From Acuticoccus sp965213555 (GTDB lineage: Bacteria; Pseudomonadota; Alphaproteobacteria; Rhizobiales; Amorphaceae): DNA of 64,000 nt. Location of the stretch: the NCBI RefSeq assembly GCF_965213555.1, contig NZ_OZ243890.1:1-64000 (forward strand), in the 5' to 3' direction. A program made the position numbers and the translations under genes. The notes under the pieces were generated by a model that was given only the letters and a program-made list of their open reading frames with translations, was not told the DNA's origin and did no database searches. Below, in pieces: positions 16,528 through 25,383 of this stretch; the first letter of the stretch is position 1, and each line of letters starts with the position of its first letter.

Positions 16528-19500
16528 GTGGGCTTCTCGCACTTCTTCGTCGACCGTCCGATCTTCGCGACCGTCGTCTCGCTGCTCATCGTCATCATCG
16601 GCGGCCTCGCCTACACGCAGCTGCCCGTCGCGCAGTACCCGGAGATCGCACCGCCGACGATCGTGGTGCGCGCGGCCTACCCTGGCGCCGACGCACAGAC
16701 CGTGGCGCGCACCGTCGCCACCCCCATCGAGCAGGAGGTGAACGGCGTCGAGGACATGCTCTACATGTCCTCCTACTCCACGGCCGACGGATCGATGGCC
16801 CTCACCATCACCTTCGGCCTCGGCACCGACCTCGACGAGGCGCAGGTGCTCGTGCAGAACCGCGTCGCCATCGCCGAGCCGCGCCTGCCCGAGGAGGTCC
16901 GCCAGCTCGGCATCACCACGCTGAAGTCCTCGCCCGACCTCATGATGGTCGTCCACATGCTCTCGCCGGACGACACCTACGACCAGCTCTACGTGTCGAA
17001 CTACGCGCGGGCCAACGTGCGCGACATCCTGACGAGGCTCGACGGCGTCGGCGACCTCATCATCTTCGGCGAGCGGCGCTACGCCATGCGCATCTGGCTC
17101 GACCCCGACCGCCTGTCCGCCTACGGCATGACCGCGGCCGACGTCGTCGAGGCCCTGCGCGATCAGAACGTCCAGGTCTCCGGCGGGCTCATCGGTGCAC
17201 CACCCGAGCCGTCGGACAACGCGTTCCAGTACACGGTGACGACGCAGGGTCGCTTCGACGATCCGCGCGCGTTCCGCTACGTGATCGTGAAGTCCACCGA
17301 CGAAGGCCGCCTCGTGCAGCTCCAGGACGTCGCGCGCATCGAGCTCGGCGCGCAGGACTACATCACCAACTCCTACCTCAACAACCGCCCCGCGGTGGCG
17401 CTCGCGATCTTCCAGCGTCCCGGGACGAACGCGCTCGCCGCGGCCGAGGAGATCCGCGCCACGATGGACGAGCTCGCCGCGGACTTCCCGCCCGGCCTCG
17501 CCTACGAGATCGTCTACAACCCCACCGAGTTCATCGCGGAGTCCATCGACGAGGTCTACAAGACGATCCTCGAGGCGGCCGCCCTCGTCATCCTCGTCAT
17601 CCTCGTCTTCCTGCAGTCGTGGCGCACCGCGCTCATCCCGGTCATCGCGATCCCGGTGTCGCTGATCGGCACGTTCGCGGTCCTGTTCGCGCTCGGGCTG
17701 ACGCTCAACATGCTGACCCTGTTCGGCCTGGTGCTCGCCATCGGCATCGTCGTCGACGACGCGATCGTCGTGGTGGAGAACGTCGAGCGCAACATCGCCG
17801 AGGGCCTTGATCCACGGGCGGCGAGCCACCGCACGATGAACGAGGTGGGTGCCGCGGTGGTGGCGATCTCGCTCGTCCTCATCGCGGTGTTCGTGCCCAC
17901 CGCGTTCATCCCAGGCATCTCCGGCCAGTTCTACCTGCAGTTCGCCGTCACCATCGCGGTGGCGACGGCGCTCTCGGGGCTCAACTCGCTTACCCTGTCA
18001 CCGGCGCTCGCGGCGCTCCTCCTCAAGCCGCACGACGCCCATGCGAAGCGCGGGCTCGCGGGGCGGACGCTCGGGCTGTTCTCGACCGGCTTCAACCGCG
18101 GCTTCGACGCCCTCGCACGGGGCTATGGCAGGGTGGTGCGCCTCCTGGTCGGGCACGGCGCGACGCTCGCCGTCATGCTCGCCCTGTTCGCGGGGCTCCT
18201 CGCGGCCACCGGGTACCTGCTGCGCACGACACCCCAGGGCTTCATCCCCGAGATGGACCAGGGCTACGCCATCGTCGTCGTCCAGCTGCCGGACGGCGCG
18301 TCGGTCAGCCGGACGGATGCGGTGATGCGCCGCGCGTCCGAGATCATCCTCGACACACCGGGGGTCGCCAACGCGGTGTCGTTCGCCGGCGTCTCGGGCG
18401 CGACGTTCACCAACCAGTCGGATGCCGGCGTCATCTTCGCCGCCTTCGATCCGTTCAAGGAGCGGGCCGAGCACGAGGCCCAATCGGCCGGCGAGCTCGT
18501 CGGCGCCCTGTTCGGCCGCCTCCAGTCCATCCAGGAGGCGTTCATCATCGCGATCCCGCCGCCGTCCGTGCGCGGCATCGGCAACGCCGGCGGCTTCAAG
18601 ATGCAGCTGCAGGAGCGCCAGAGCTCCGACGTCGACCGCGTGCTCGCGAGCGCCTACGAGATTGTGGGCGCGGCGAGCCAGACGCCGGGGCTGACCGGCG
18701 TGTTCACCACGTTCTCCGCGTCGAGCCCGCAGTTCTACCTCGACATCGAGCGCGACAAGGCGCGCATGCTGAACGTGCCCATCCCCAACATCTTCCAGAC
18801 GCTCGCGATCAACCTCGGCACCAGCTACGTCAACGACTTCAACGCCTTCGGGCGGATCTACCAGGTCCGGGCCCAGGCCGACGCCGACTTCCGCGACGAG
18901 CGCGAGGACATCCTGCGCCTCAAGGTGCGCTCGGCGACGGGCGCGCTCGTCCCCCTCGGCACCCTGGTGTCGATCCGCGACGTCGCCGGGCCGCCGCTGG
19001 TGCAGCGCTACAACATGTTCGTGTCCGTCCCCGTGCAGGGGAACGCCGCGCCCGGCACCTCCACCGGCGACGCGCTCGCCGCCATGGAGGCGGTGGCTGC
19101 GGACGCCCTGCCACCCGGCGCCTCCTTCGCGTGGACCGAGCTCGCCTTCCAGCAATCCCAGGCCGGCGACCTCGCGGTCTACATCTTCGGCCTCGCGGTG
19201 CTGTTCGCCTTCCTCGCCATGGCGGCGAACTACGAGAGCTGGGTTCTGCCCATCGCGATCATCCTCATCGTGCCGCTGAGCGTGCTCGCAGCGCTCGTCG
19301 GTGTCACTTACCGCGGGCTCGACAACAACATCCTGACCCAGGTCGGGCTCGTCGTGCTCGTCGGCCTCGCGGCGAAGAACGCCATCCTCATCGTCGAGTT
19401 CGCCAAGCAGGCGGAGGACCGGGGGCTCGCCCTCGTCGACGCCACCGTGGAGGCGTGCCGGCTCAGGCTGAGGCCCATCCTGATGACCGCGTTCGCGTTC

Positions 19501-19698
19501 ATCCTGGGCGTCGTACCCCTCGTGATCGCCGAGGGCCCCGGTGCGGAGATGCGCATCTCGCTCGGCACCGCGGTGTTCTCCGGGATGCTGGGCGTGACGC
19601 TGTTCGGGCTCTTCTTCACGCCGGTGTTCTACGTCACGCTGCGACGGCTCACCGGCCCAAGGACCCGCGCCGAACCGGTCCCCGAAGCCGCCGAGTAG
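16528..19698 (+). CDS. RND multidrug efflux transporter (AcrB/MexB-type)
   Basis: Inner-membrane proton-driven pump of 1056 residues, normal for the HAE-1 family. It starts MGFSHFFVDRPIFATVVSLLIVIIGGLAYTQLPVAQYPEIAPP, shows twelve hydrophobic helices with two large periplasmic loops, and has the essential paired aspartates in the fourth helix (GIVVDDAIVVVENVERN) plus the GLAAKNAILIVEFAKQ segment in the second half. The GTG start lies three bases after the adaptor stop. No outer-membrane TolC-type gene or regulator is adjacent, so the channel must be encoded elsewhere. Substrates cannot be predicted from the sequence. Confidence 0.95.
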   Translation: MGFSHFFVDRPIFATVVSLLIVIIGGLAYTQLPVAQYPEIAPPTIVVRAAYPGADAQTVARTVATPIEQEVNGVEDMLYMSSYSTADGSMALTITFGLGTDLDEAQVLVQNRVAIAEPRLPEEVRQLGITTLKSSPDLMMVVHMLSPDDTYDQLYVSNYARANVRDILTRLDGVGDLIIFGERRYAMRIWLDPDRLSAYGMTAADVVEALRDQNVQVSGGLIGAPPEPSDNAFQYTVTTQGRFDDPRAFRYVIVKSTDEGRLVQLQDVARIELGAQDYITNSYLNNRPAVALAIFQRPGTNALAAAEEIRATMDELAADFPPGLAYEIVYNPTEFIAESIDEVYKTILEAAALVILVILVFLQSWRTALIPVIAIPVSLIGTFAVLFALGLTLNMLTLFGLVLAIGIVVDDAIVVVENVERNIAEGLDPRAASHRTMNEVGAAVVAISLVLIAVFVPTAFIPGISGQFYLQFAVTIAVATALSGLNSLTLSPALAALLLKPHDAHAKRGLAGRTLGLFSTGFNRGFDALARGYGRVVRLLVGHGATLAVMLALFAGLLAATGYLLRTTPQGFIPEMDQGYAIVVVQLPDGASVSRTDAVMRRASEIILDTPGVANAVSFAGVSGATFTNQSDAGVIFAAFDPFKERAEHEAQSAGELVGALFGRLQSIQEAFIIAIPPPSVRGIGNAGGFKMQLQERQSSDVDRVLASAYEIVGAASQTPGLTGVFTTFSASSPQFYLDIERDKARMLNVPIPNIFQTLAINLGTSYVNDFNAFGRIYQVRAQADADFRDEREDILRLKVRSATGALVPLGTLVSIRDVAGPPLVQRYNMFVSVPVQGNAAPGTSTGDALAAMEAVAADALPPGASFAWTELAFQQSQAGDLAVYIFGLAVLFAFLAMAANYESWVLPIAIILIVPLSVLAALVGVTYRGLDNNILTQVGLVVLVGLAAKNAILIVEFAKQAEDRGLALVDATVEACRLRLRPILMTAFAFILGVVPLVIAEGPGAEMRISLGTAVFSGMLGVTLFGLFFTPVFYVTLRRLTGPRTRAEPVPEAAE

Positions 19699-19788
19699 GC
19701 GCGCTGCAGGGCGCCAATCGCTCGCGCTGGGTCGGGCGATGACCGCGCCGCTCGAAGATGCGATGACGGCGGCAGCGACCGCGGCGCC

Positions 19789-20346
19789 TCACGCCGCGCG
19801 GCGGTTCGCCTCGGCCGGAGCGATCTCGCGCAGCCCGGCCGCGAACAGCGCGGCGTTCCTGACGTAGCCGGCGGACGAGCGCGCCAAACCCGCGACGGCG
19901 GCCTCGTCGAGCGTGCGCACCACCTTGGCCGGCGCGCCGACGACGAGGCTGTTGTCGGGGATCTCCTTGCCCTCGGTCACGAGCGCGCCCGCGCCGATCA
20001 GGCAGTTGCGCCCGACGCGCGCGTGGTTGAGCACGATGGCCCCCATGCCGACGAGGGTGTTGTCGCCGATCGTGCAGCCGTGGATGATGGCGCGATGGCC
20101 GATGGTGCACCCCGCGCCGATCGTCGCCGGCGCGTCGGCGTCGACGTGCACCATCACGTGGTCCTGAACGTTGGAGCGTGCGCCGACGGTGATCGTGGTG
20201 TTGTCGCCACGCAGCACCGCGCCGAACCAGACGCCGACGCCGTCGCCGAGCACCACGTCGCCGATGACGTGGGCATCCGGCGCGATCCAGATGGTCCCTC
20301 CGTCGGGCAGCGTCGGGCGGGTGCCGTCGAGCTCGTAGAGCGGCAT
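19789..20346 (-). CDS. Gamma-class carbonic anhydrase-like protein
   Basis: A 185-residue left-handed beta-helix protein built from hexapeptide repeats (IGAGCTIGHRAIIHGCTIGDNTLVGMGAIV). The three metal-ligand histidines are recognisable: VHVD, GHRAI and IHGC. Family members (YrdA, PaaY, CaiE-like) are either carbonic anhydrases or thioesterase-like. The ATG at 20346 has GGAG upstream. It is convergent with the RND pump gene and divergent from ugd. Confidence 0.9.
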   Translation of the reverse strand: MPLYELDGTRPTLPDGGTIWIAPDAHVIGDVVLGDGVGVWFGAVLRGDNTTITVGARSNVQDHVMVHVDADAPATIGAGCTIGHRAIIHGCTIGDNTLVGMGAIVLNHARVGRNCLIGAGALVTEGKEIPDNSLVVGAPAKVVRTLDEAAVAGLARSSAGYVRNAALFAAGLREIAPAEANRRAA

Positions 20347-20529
20347 CGGTCATCTCCTCAGGTGGCTGGGGCCGCGACGCGACAAGCGCCGGCCAAGCAT
20401 GGTGCGCCAGTGTGATGGCCTAAAGTGCGATCATCAACTCGGCCGCGGCAGCGTAGCTGAAACTTGCCTGTCGGACCTTTCCGCGCCGTGGAAATGATGG
20501 CAGGACGCGGGGGTATCGGAGGGTTTGCA

Positions 20530-21882
20530 ATGCGCGTCGTGATGATCGGGACGGGATATGTGGGCCTCGTGTCGGGGGCTTGCTTTGCCGACTTCGGCCA
20601 CGCGGTGACCTGCGTCGATAAGGACGCCGCGAAGATCGATGCGTTGCGCCGTGGGGTGATGCCGATCTATGAGCCGGGCCTCGAGGGTCTCGTGGCGAAG
20701 AATACGAAGGCGGACCGGCTCTCCTTCACCACCGAGCCGGCGGAGGTCATCGGGGACGCGGACGTGGTGTTCTTGGCCGTCGGGACGCCCTCGCGCCGCG
20801 GCGACGGACACGCCGACCTCACCTACGTCTACGCCGCCTCCGAGGAGGTCGCCAAGCTCCTGTCCGGCTACACGGTGATCGTCACCAAGTCGACCGTGCC
20901 CGTGGGGACCGGCGACGAGGTGGAGGCCATCGTTCGCCGCGTCGCGCCGGGCGCGGACTTCGACGTCGCCTCGAACCCCGAGTTCCTGCGCGAGGGGGCT
21001 GCCATCGCGGACTTCAAGCGCCCGGACCGGGTGGTCGTCGGCACCGAGAGCGAGCGTGCCACCGAGGCGCTGCGCGAGCTCTACCGCCCGCTCTACCTCA
21101 ACGAGACTCCGCTGATCGCCACCAGCCGACGCACCGCCGAGCTCACCAAGTACGCCGCCAACGCCTTCCTCGCGGCCAAGATCACCTTCATCAACGAGGT
21201 GGCGGACCTTTGCGAGAAGGTCGGCGCGGACGTGCAGGAGGTGGCCCGCGGGATCGGGCTCGACAACCGCATCGGCCCGAAGTTCCTCAACGCAGGTCCG
21301 GGCTACGGCGGATCGTGCTTCCCGAAGGATACGCTCGCGCTATCGCGCACCGCGCAGCAGTACGGGGCGCCCGTCACCATCGTCGATGCGGTGATCTTGG
21401 CCAACGAACGGCGCAAGGCGCGCATGGCCGACGTCGTCGTCGAGGCCGCCGGCGGCAAGGTGTCGGGCAAGACCATCGCCGTGCTCGGCCTCACCTTCAA
21501 GCCGAACACGGACGACATGCGCGACGCACCGAGCCTCGACATCGTCCCCGCGCTCCAAAAGGCGGGGGCAACGATCCGCGCCTACGACCCCGCAGGTCAG
21601 CAGGAGGCGCAGAAGCACCTGTCCGACGTCGCCTACAGCGACAGCCCCTACGCGTGCGCCGAGGGTGCCGACATCGCCGTCATCGTCACCGAGTGGGACG
21701 AGCTGCGCGCCCTCGACCTCGACCGCCTGGCGGGGCTCCTCGCCGATCGTGTGCTCGTCGACCTGCGCAACATCTACACGGACGAGGACGCGAGCGCGGC
21801 TGGCCTCGCCTACCGCGCGCTCGGCAAGCCCGTCCGCCAAGAACCGGTCGTACGCCTCGTCGCGGGGAACACCGCAAGCTGA
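20530..21882 (+). CDS. ugd: UDP-glucose 6-dehydrogenase
   Basis: Oxidises UDP-glucose to UDP-glucuronate with two NAD+, supplying acidic sugars for surface polysaccharides. The 450 residues start MRVVMIGTGYVGLVSGACFADFGH (NAD-binding loop) and include GEGxI-type VASNPEFLREGAA, the catalytic Cys in GYGGSCFPKDTLAL, and the C-terminal domain GLTFKPNTDDMRDAPS. ATG 20530 places the Rossmann loop at the N-terminus; an upstream frame adds 22 unlikely residues. It is followed after 67 bases by a UDP-glucuronate epimerase, so the two probably act in sequence. Confidence 0.96.
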   Translation: MRVVMIGTGYVGLVSGACFADFGHAVTCVDKDAAKIDALRRGVMPIYEPGLEGLVAKNTKADRLSFTTEPAEVIGDADVVFLAVGTPSRRGDGHADLTYVYAASEEVAKLLSGYTVIVTKSTVPVGTGDEVEAIVRRVAPGADFDVASNPEFLREGAAIADFKRPDRVVVGTESERATEALRELYRPLYLNETPLIATSRRTAELTKYAANAFLAAKITFINEVADLCEKVGADVQEVARGIGLDNRIGPKFLNAGPGYGGSCFPKDTLALSRTAQQYGAPVTIVDAVILANERRKARMADVVVEAAGGKVSGKTIAVLGLTFKPNTDDMRDAPSLDIVPALQKAGATIRAYDPAGQQEAQKHLSDVAYSDSPYACAEGADIAVIVTEWDELRALDLDRLAGLLADRVLVDLRNIYTDEDASAAGLAYRALGKPVRQEPVVRLVAGNTAS

Positions 21883-21949
21883 TGGGGACGACGTTCATGC
21901 GCCGGTGCCGCTCCGCGTGGGGCACGGTCCGCGCCCTGAGCCGGCTGGC

Positions 21950-23029
21950 GTGAACGTCCTCGTCACTGGCGCCGCGGGCTTCATCGGCTACCACACCGTC
22001 AAGCGGCTCCTTGAGCGCGGCGACCCCGTGGTCGGCTACGACGTCGTCAGCGACTACTACGACGTCTCCCTGAAGCACGCGCGCTTGCGCCTCCTCGAGG
22101 ACGTCGCCGATCGTTCGGGCACGCCCTACCGCTTCGTCCAGGGGGACATCGCCGACCATCGCGCCGTCGAGGGTCTGTTCAACACCTACGTGTTCGACCG
22201 CGTCATCCACCTCGCGGCCCAGGCTGGGGTGCGCCACAGCCTCATCGACCCACGGGCCTACTGCGACGCCAACCTCGTGGGCTTCGTCAACATCCTCGAG
22301 GGCTGCCGCCATGCCCGCGTCGCGCACCTTACCTACGCATCGACGTCGTCGGTCTACGGCTCCAACCCTTCCATGCCGTTCCGTGAGGAGCGCGGGGCCG
22401 ACCACCCGCTGCAGCTCTACGCCGCCACCAAGCGGGCCAACGAGCTGATGGCGCACAGCTACAGCCACCTGTTCGGACTTCCCACCACGGGGCTGCGCTT
22501 CTTCACCGTCTACGGGCCGTGGGGCCGGCCGGACATGGCGCCGTTCACCTTCGCCCGCAAGATCCTCGCAGGTCAGCCCATCCCCGTGTTCAACCAGGGC
22601 AATCACTCCCGTGACTTCACCTACGTAGACGACATCGTCGAGGGGGTGATCCGCGTCTCTGACACCGCCGCGTCGGGCGATCCCGACTTCGACCGTGAGC
22701 GACCCCGCCCCGACCGTTCGAGTGCGCCGTTCCGCATCTACAACATCGGCAACGGGACGCCGGTGAGCCTCCTCGACTACATCGCCGCGCTCGAGAAGGC
22801 GCTCGGCTGCCCGGCGATCCGCGAGTACCTGCCCATGCAACCGGGCGACGTGACGGACACCTTCGCCGACGGCACGGCGCTCTACGAAGCGGTGGGGTAC
22901 CGTCCGCGAACCTCCGTGGAGGATGGCGTCGCCCGCTTCGTCGAGTGGTACGTGGACTACTATGCCGTCGACCATCCCGCCCCGCGGCTGAGGGTCGGCG
23001 CTGCGATGCCGGGGACCGCTGCGGGCTGA
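21950..23029 (+). CDS. UDP-glucuronate 4-epimerase (LpsL/CapI-type)
   Basis: Short-chain dehydrogenase-type epimerase of 359 residues, expected to turn UDP-glucuronate into UDP-galacturonate. The N-terminus NVLVTGAAGFIGYHTVKRLLERGD is the NAD-binding loop; NDYYDVSLK-type SDYYDVSLKHARL is typical of glucuronate epimerases; the active-site pair is YAATK after the Ser-Ser-Val-Tyr strand, and VYGPWGRPDMA/FTYVDDIVEGV complete the signature. GTG 21950 is preferred because the longer frame runs antisense to family homology and overlaps ugd. Its last codons are partly repeated 315 bases downstream (21-base repeat). Confidence 0.93.
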   Translation: MNVLVTGAAGFIGYHTVKRLLERGDPVVGYDVVSDYYDVSLKHARLRLLEDVADRSGTPYRFVQGDIADHRAVEGLFNTYVFDRVIHLAAQAGVRHSLIDPRAYCDANLVGFVNILEGCRHARVAHLTYASTSSVYGSNPSMPFREERGADHPLQLYAATKRANELMAHSYSHLFGLPTTGLRFFTVYGPWGRPDMAPFTFARKILAGQPIPVFNQGNHSRDFTYVDDIVEGVIRVSDTAASGDPDFDRERPRPDRSSAPFRIYNIGNGTPVSLLDYIAALEKALGCPAIREYLPMQPGDVTDTFADGTALYEAVGYRPRTSVEDGVARFVEWYVDYYAVDHPAPRLRVGAAMPGTAAG

Positions 23030-23287
23030 GGCCCACGATGTGCGCTCTGCCGGCGCCGCTGCACGGCGCCATGCTGGACGCCCGCCTCGGGCGCAGCGTC
23101 CATGCGGCGTCAGCCCGTCCCCCCCGCGATGGCCCTCCTCGCCTCCACCAACTAGATCCTGCTAGGCCGATCAGGAACGCGCTCTTGCTCCGCAACCCGC
23201 GGTGCGGTCGAGGTTGCGGTCACACGCACGACGGCGATTGGGATCGTCGTCTTCCACAGGGTAGCGGTGGACTACTATGCCGTCGAC
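22952..23287 (+). repeat. 21-base direct repeat spanning the 3' end of the epimerase gene
   Basis: The 21 bases starting GTGGACTACTATGCCG at 22952-22972 (inside the epimerase) recur exactly at 23267-23287 downstream of its stop. The interval between the copies has no gene and shows GC-rich hairpins such as GGCGCCG/CGGCGCC near 23053. This looks like the footprint of a local duplication or of an insertion and excision that copied the gene end. Confidence 0.7.
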
Positions 23288-23610
23288 GTCAGCGCGATCC
23301 TCGGCCAAACGAGGGCCCTCGTTGGCAGCGGCCGGTACCGTGCACCGGCCGTCGCGGTGGCGATGGTTGAACGGCGAGCGGTTGCCGGGTCGAGAGGCCG
23401 TCTCCGATCGCCCGCCATGCCCGACCGCGGTCCTACGCTCCCGCCCGGTCCGATGCCATCGTCCCGAACCAAGTCGGAAGCAGTGACCTGGAACGCGCCG
23501 TACGCGGCGTTACGAGCCCTATTGCTTCTCGTTAGTACACTCAATGATGAAGTCCCAAGGGTCGTTGCATTCCGCCTGAGGCGCTGGTCCCGATCGCTTC
23601 AGGAGGCAGC
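23030..23610. other. Gene-free interval with scar-like sequence
   Basis: I see no coding frame with family resemblance here. It contains the second copy of the 21-base repeat, GC-rich hairpins after the epimerase stop that could terminate transcription (for example CGCCCG-CCT-CGGGCG at about 23079), and short open frames of no recognisable kind. It leads into the transposase remnant. Confidence 0.5.
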
Positions 23611-24240
23611 ATGGGCGGGTTGTAGGTTTTGCATCTCCGGCTCCAGGCGGTCGCGGCCATCGACGACCATCTGTCGACACGCGAGGCGGCGAGCCGGTTT
23701 GCCACTCGGCGTCGGACTGCCGGCGCGTCGCACAGTCTGTGGCGTCGGAACGGAGCGCCGAACCTGGCCGACCTGGCCGACAAGGCCATCAGTGCTTCCT
23801 CGACCAGCGTCACGCAAACGTTGAGGAAAGACCGCGGACGCTGCCGAGCAGGACCGGCCGGACGTCGCGACCGGGCACCGCCTGGAGTTCGACGGCCAGC
23901 TCGGTTCGACCCTCAGGGTTTGATCGTCATCCACGAGACTGCCACCCCATGAAGATTGCACGTCCGCGAGGACCGTCCCCGCTTGGCGAGCGCTGCCGCG
24001 TCAGCGTCCCGCGCGGCATTGGACGACGACTTCACCGCCGGCATCCGTTGGGCGGGCGGGTCGCGCCCTGTGTCCCTGACGGCGCGACGGACACCGAGGC
24101 CTTCCGCGACCAAATTCTCCTTCCCGAGCTTCGCCCCAGAGACATGATGATCATCGACAACCTTAGGGGGTCTGTAGGATCGATGGGGTGCATGAGACAT
24201 TCGAAGCAACCGGCGAGCCTCCTGTCCCTTCCACAGTAGT
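23611..24240 (+). pseudogene. Decayed IS630-family transposase
   Basis: Fragments in different plus frames follow the order of an IS630-type transposase: a helix-turn-helix-like STREAASRFATRRRTAGASHSLWRRNG; QDRPDVATGHRLEFDGQLG; LIVIHETATP, which matches the usual VIDET strand but with His for the first catalytic Asp; ARPRGPSPLGERCRVSVP; then TEAFRDQILLPELRPRDMMIIDNL (second catalytic Asp) and RHSKQPASLLSLP. Several frameshifts separate these pieces and no terminal inverted repeats are clear to me. It lies between two polysaccharide genes. Confidence 0.8.
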
Positions 24241-24631
24241 CGTTGGGTTCAATCGACACGGACCACTTCGCCGAGCCGAAGGCGCTTCTGCTGAGATTGC
24301 AGCACTGCCGCGCGATGACCTCTGGGCTGCCGTCTGCGATGCCGACAACGGCTTCCTGTCCGAGGAATGCCGTGAGACCGGTGGTTCCCGCCAACGACGG
24401 ACAAGGATGAGACCGTGTCCGTGCCTTTGGCCCCGCACCGCACCGCCGTCCGTACACGGCGCCCGTAGCACGTTAAGCTGACTTGATAAGTGTTTACATC
24501 TTCAAGTTGAAAGGCTATGGTGACAGCGATCGGCGCGCTGGGTGCATTCGTGGCGGCCTGACGTTGCTGCGACGGCTCACGTCGTCAAGGCGCGCCCTGT
24601 CATCTCGGAGCTCGGAGGCGCCGGGCTCGCC
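24241..24631. other. Gene-free interval upstream of the glycosyltransferase
   Basis: No family resemblance in any frame. The first part may be the worn 3' end of the IS630 remnant. An AT-richer patch around 24480-24520 (TGATAAGTGTTTACATC...) is the most likely promoter region for the glycosyltransferase, but I cannot name boxes with confidence. Confidence 0.4.
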
Positions 24632-25378
24632 GTGAAGATCTCCGTCGTCACCGTGTGTCGCAACGCAGCTGGAACCATCGCTCACACCATCGAGAGCGTC
24701 CTCTCCCAAGGGTACGCCGACAAGGAGCTGGTGGTCTGCGACGGCGCGTCGACCGACGGTACGCAGGACATCGTAGGTCGCTACCTCGCCGCCGGCGTCC
24801 GCCTCACCTCGCAGCCCGACCGGGGGATGTACGACGCGTTGAACGCGGGCTTCGCTCGATCCACCGGCGCCGCGGTCGGCGCGCTAAACGCCGACGACAC
24901 CTTCCACGACACGGGCTGCCTCGGCCGCATCGCCGAGGCCCTCGCCGAGGCCGACATCGTCCACGGCGACCTCGACTTCGTGGACGGTCACGCCGACAAG
25001 CGCGTCCTGCGGCGTTGGCGCTCGGGTCCGCGACCACGGTCGGGCTTCCGCGGCGGGTGGATGCCAGCGCACCCGACCTTCTACGTGCGTCGCGCGGTGC
25101 TTGCCGCCGTCGGCCCGTTCGACCTCGCCTACAGCCTCGCAGCGGACTACGACTTCATGCTGCGTGCGGTGGAGTTGACCACGTTCCGCACCTGCCACGT
25201 CGACGCCGTCCTCGTGGACATGGCTCAGGGTGGCCAGAGCGCTGCCAGCGTCCGCGCTCGGGTGCGTCACAACATGGAGGCGATGGCGTCCCGACGGCGC
25301 TGGCTGAAGACGCCGATCATCGACCCCGCGCTCCTCGCCAAGCCGGCCCGCAAGCTCGGCCAGCTCGTCGTGCGCTGA
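24632..25378 (+). CDS. Family 2 glycosyltransferase (WcaA/SpsA-like)
   Basis: A 248-residue GT-A fold glycosyltransferase. Visible are KISVVTVCRNAAGTIAHTIESVLSQGY (nucleotide-binding strand), ELVVCDGASTDGTQDIV, the NADD metal-binding DxD-like motif at about residues 88-91, and an acceptor-domain GWMPAHPTFYVRR. It should transfer a sugar from a nucleotide donor to a growing polysaccharide in the cytoplasm or at the membrane. GTG 24632 was chosen because homology begins there. It is convergent with the UDP-HexNAc dehydrogenase gene, five bases away. Confidence 0.87.
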   Translation: MKISVVTVCRNAAGTIAHTIESVLSQGYADKELVVCDGASTDGTQDIVGRYLAAGVRLTSQPDRGMYDALNAGFARSTGAAVGALNADDTFHDTGCLGRIAEALAEADIVHGDLDFVDGHADKRVLRRWRSGPRPRSGFRGGWMPAHPTFYVRRAVLAAVGPFDLAYSLAADYDFMLRAVELTTFRTCHVDAVLVDMAQGGQSAASVRARVRHNMEAMASRRRWLKTPIIDPALLAKPARKLGQLVVR

Positions 25379-25383
25379 TCCCC

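Noticed and set aside
23030..24631. CRISPR array or integrated prophage in the gene-poor interval
   Set aside because: No regularly spaced repeats, integrase or attachment-site pair; the interval is explained by an IS630 remnant and a single 21-base repeat.
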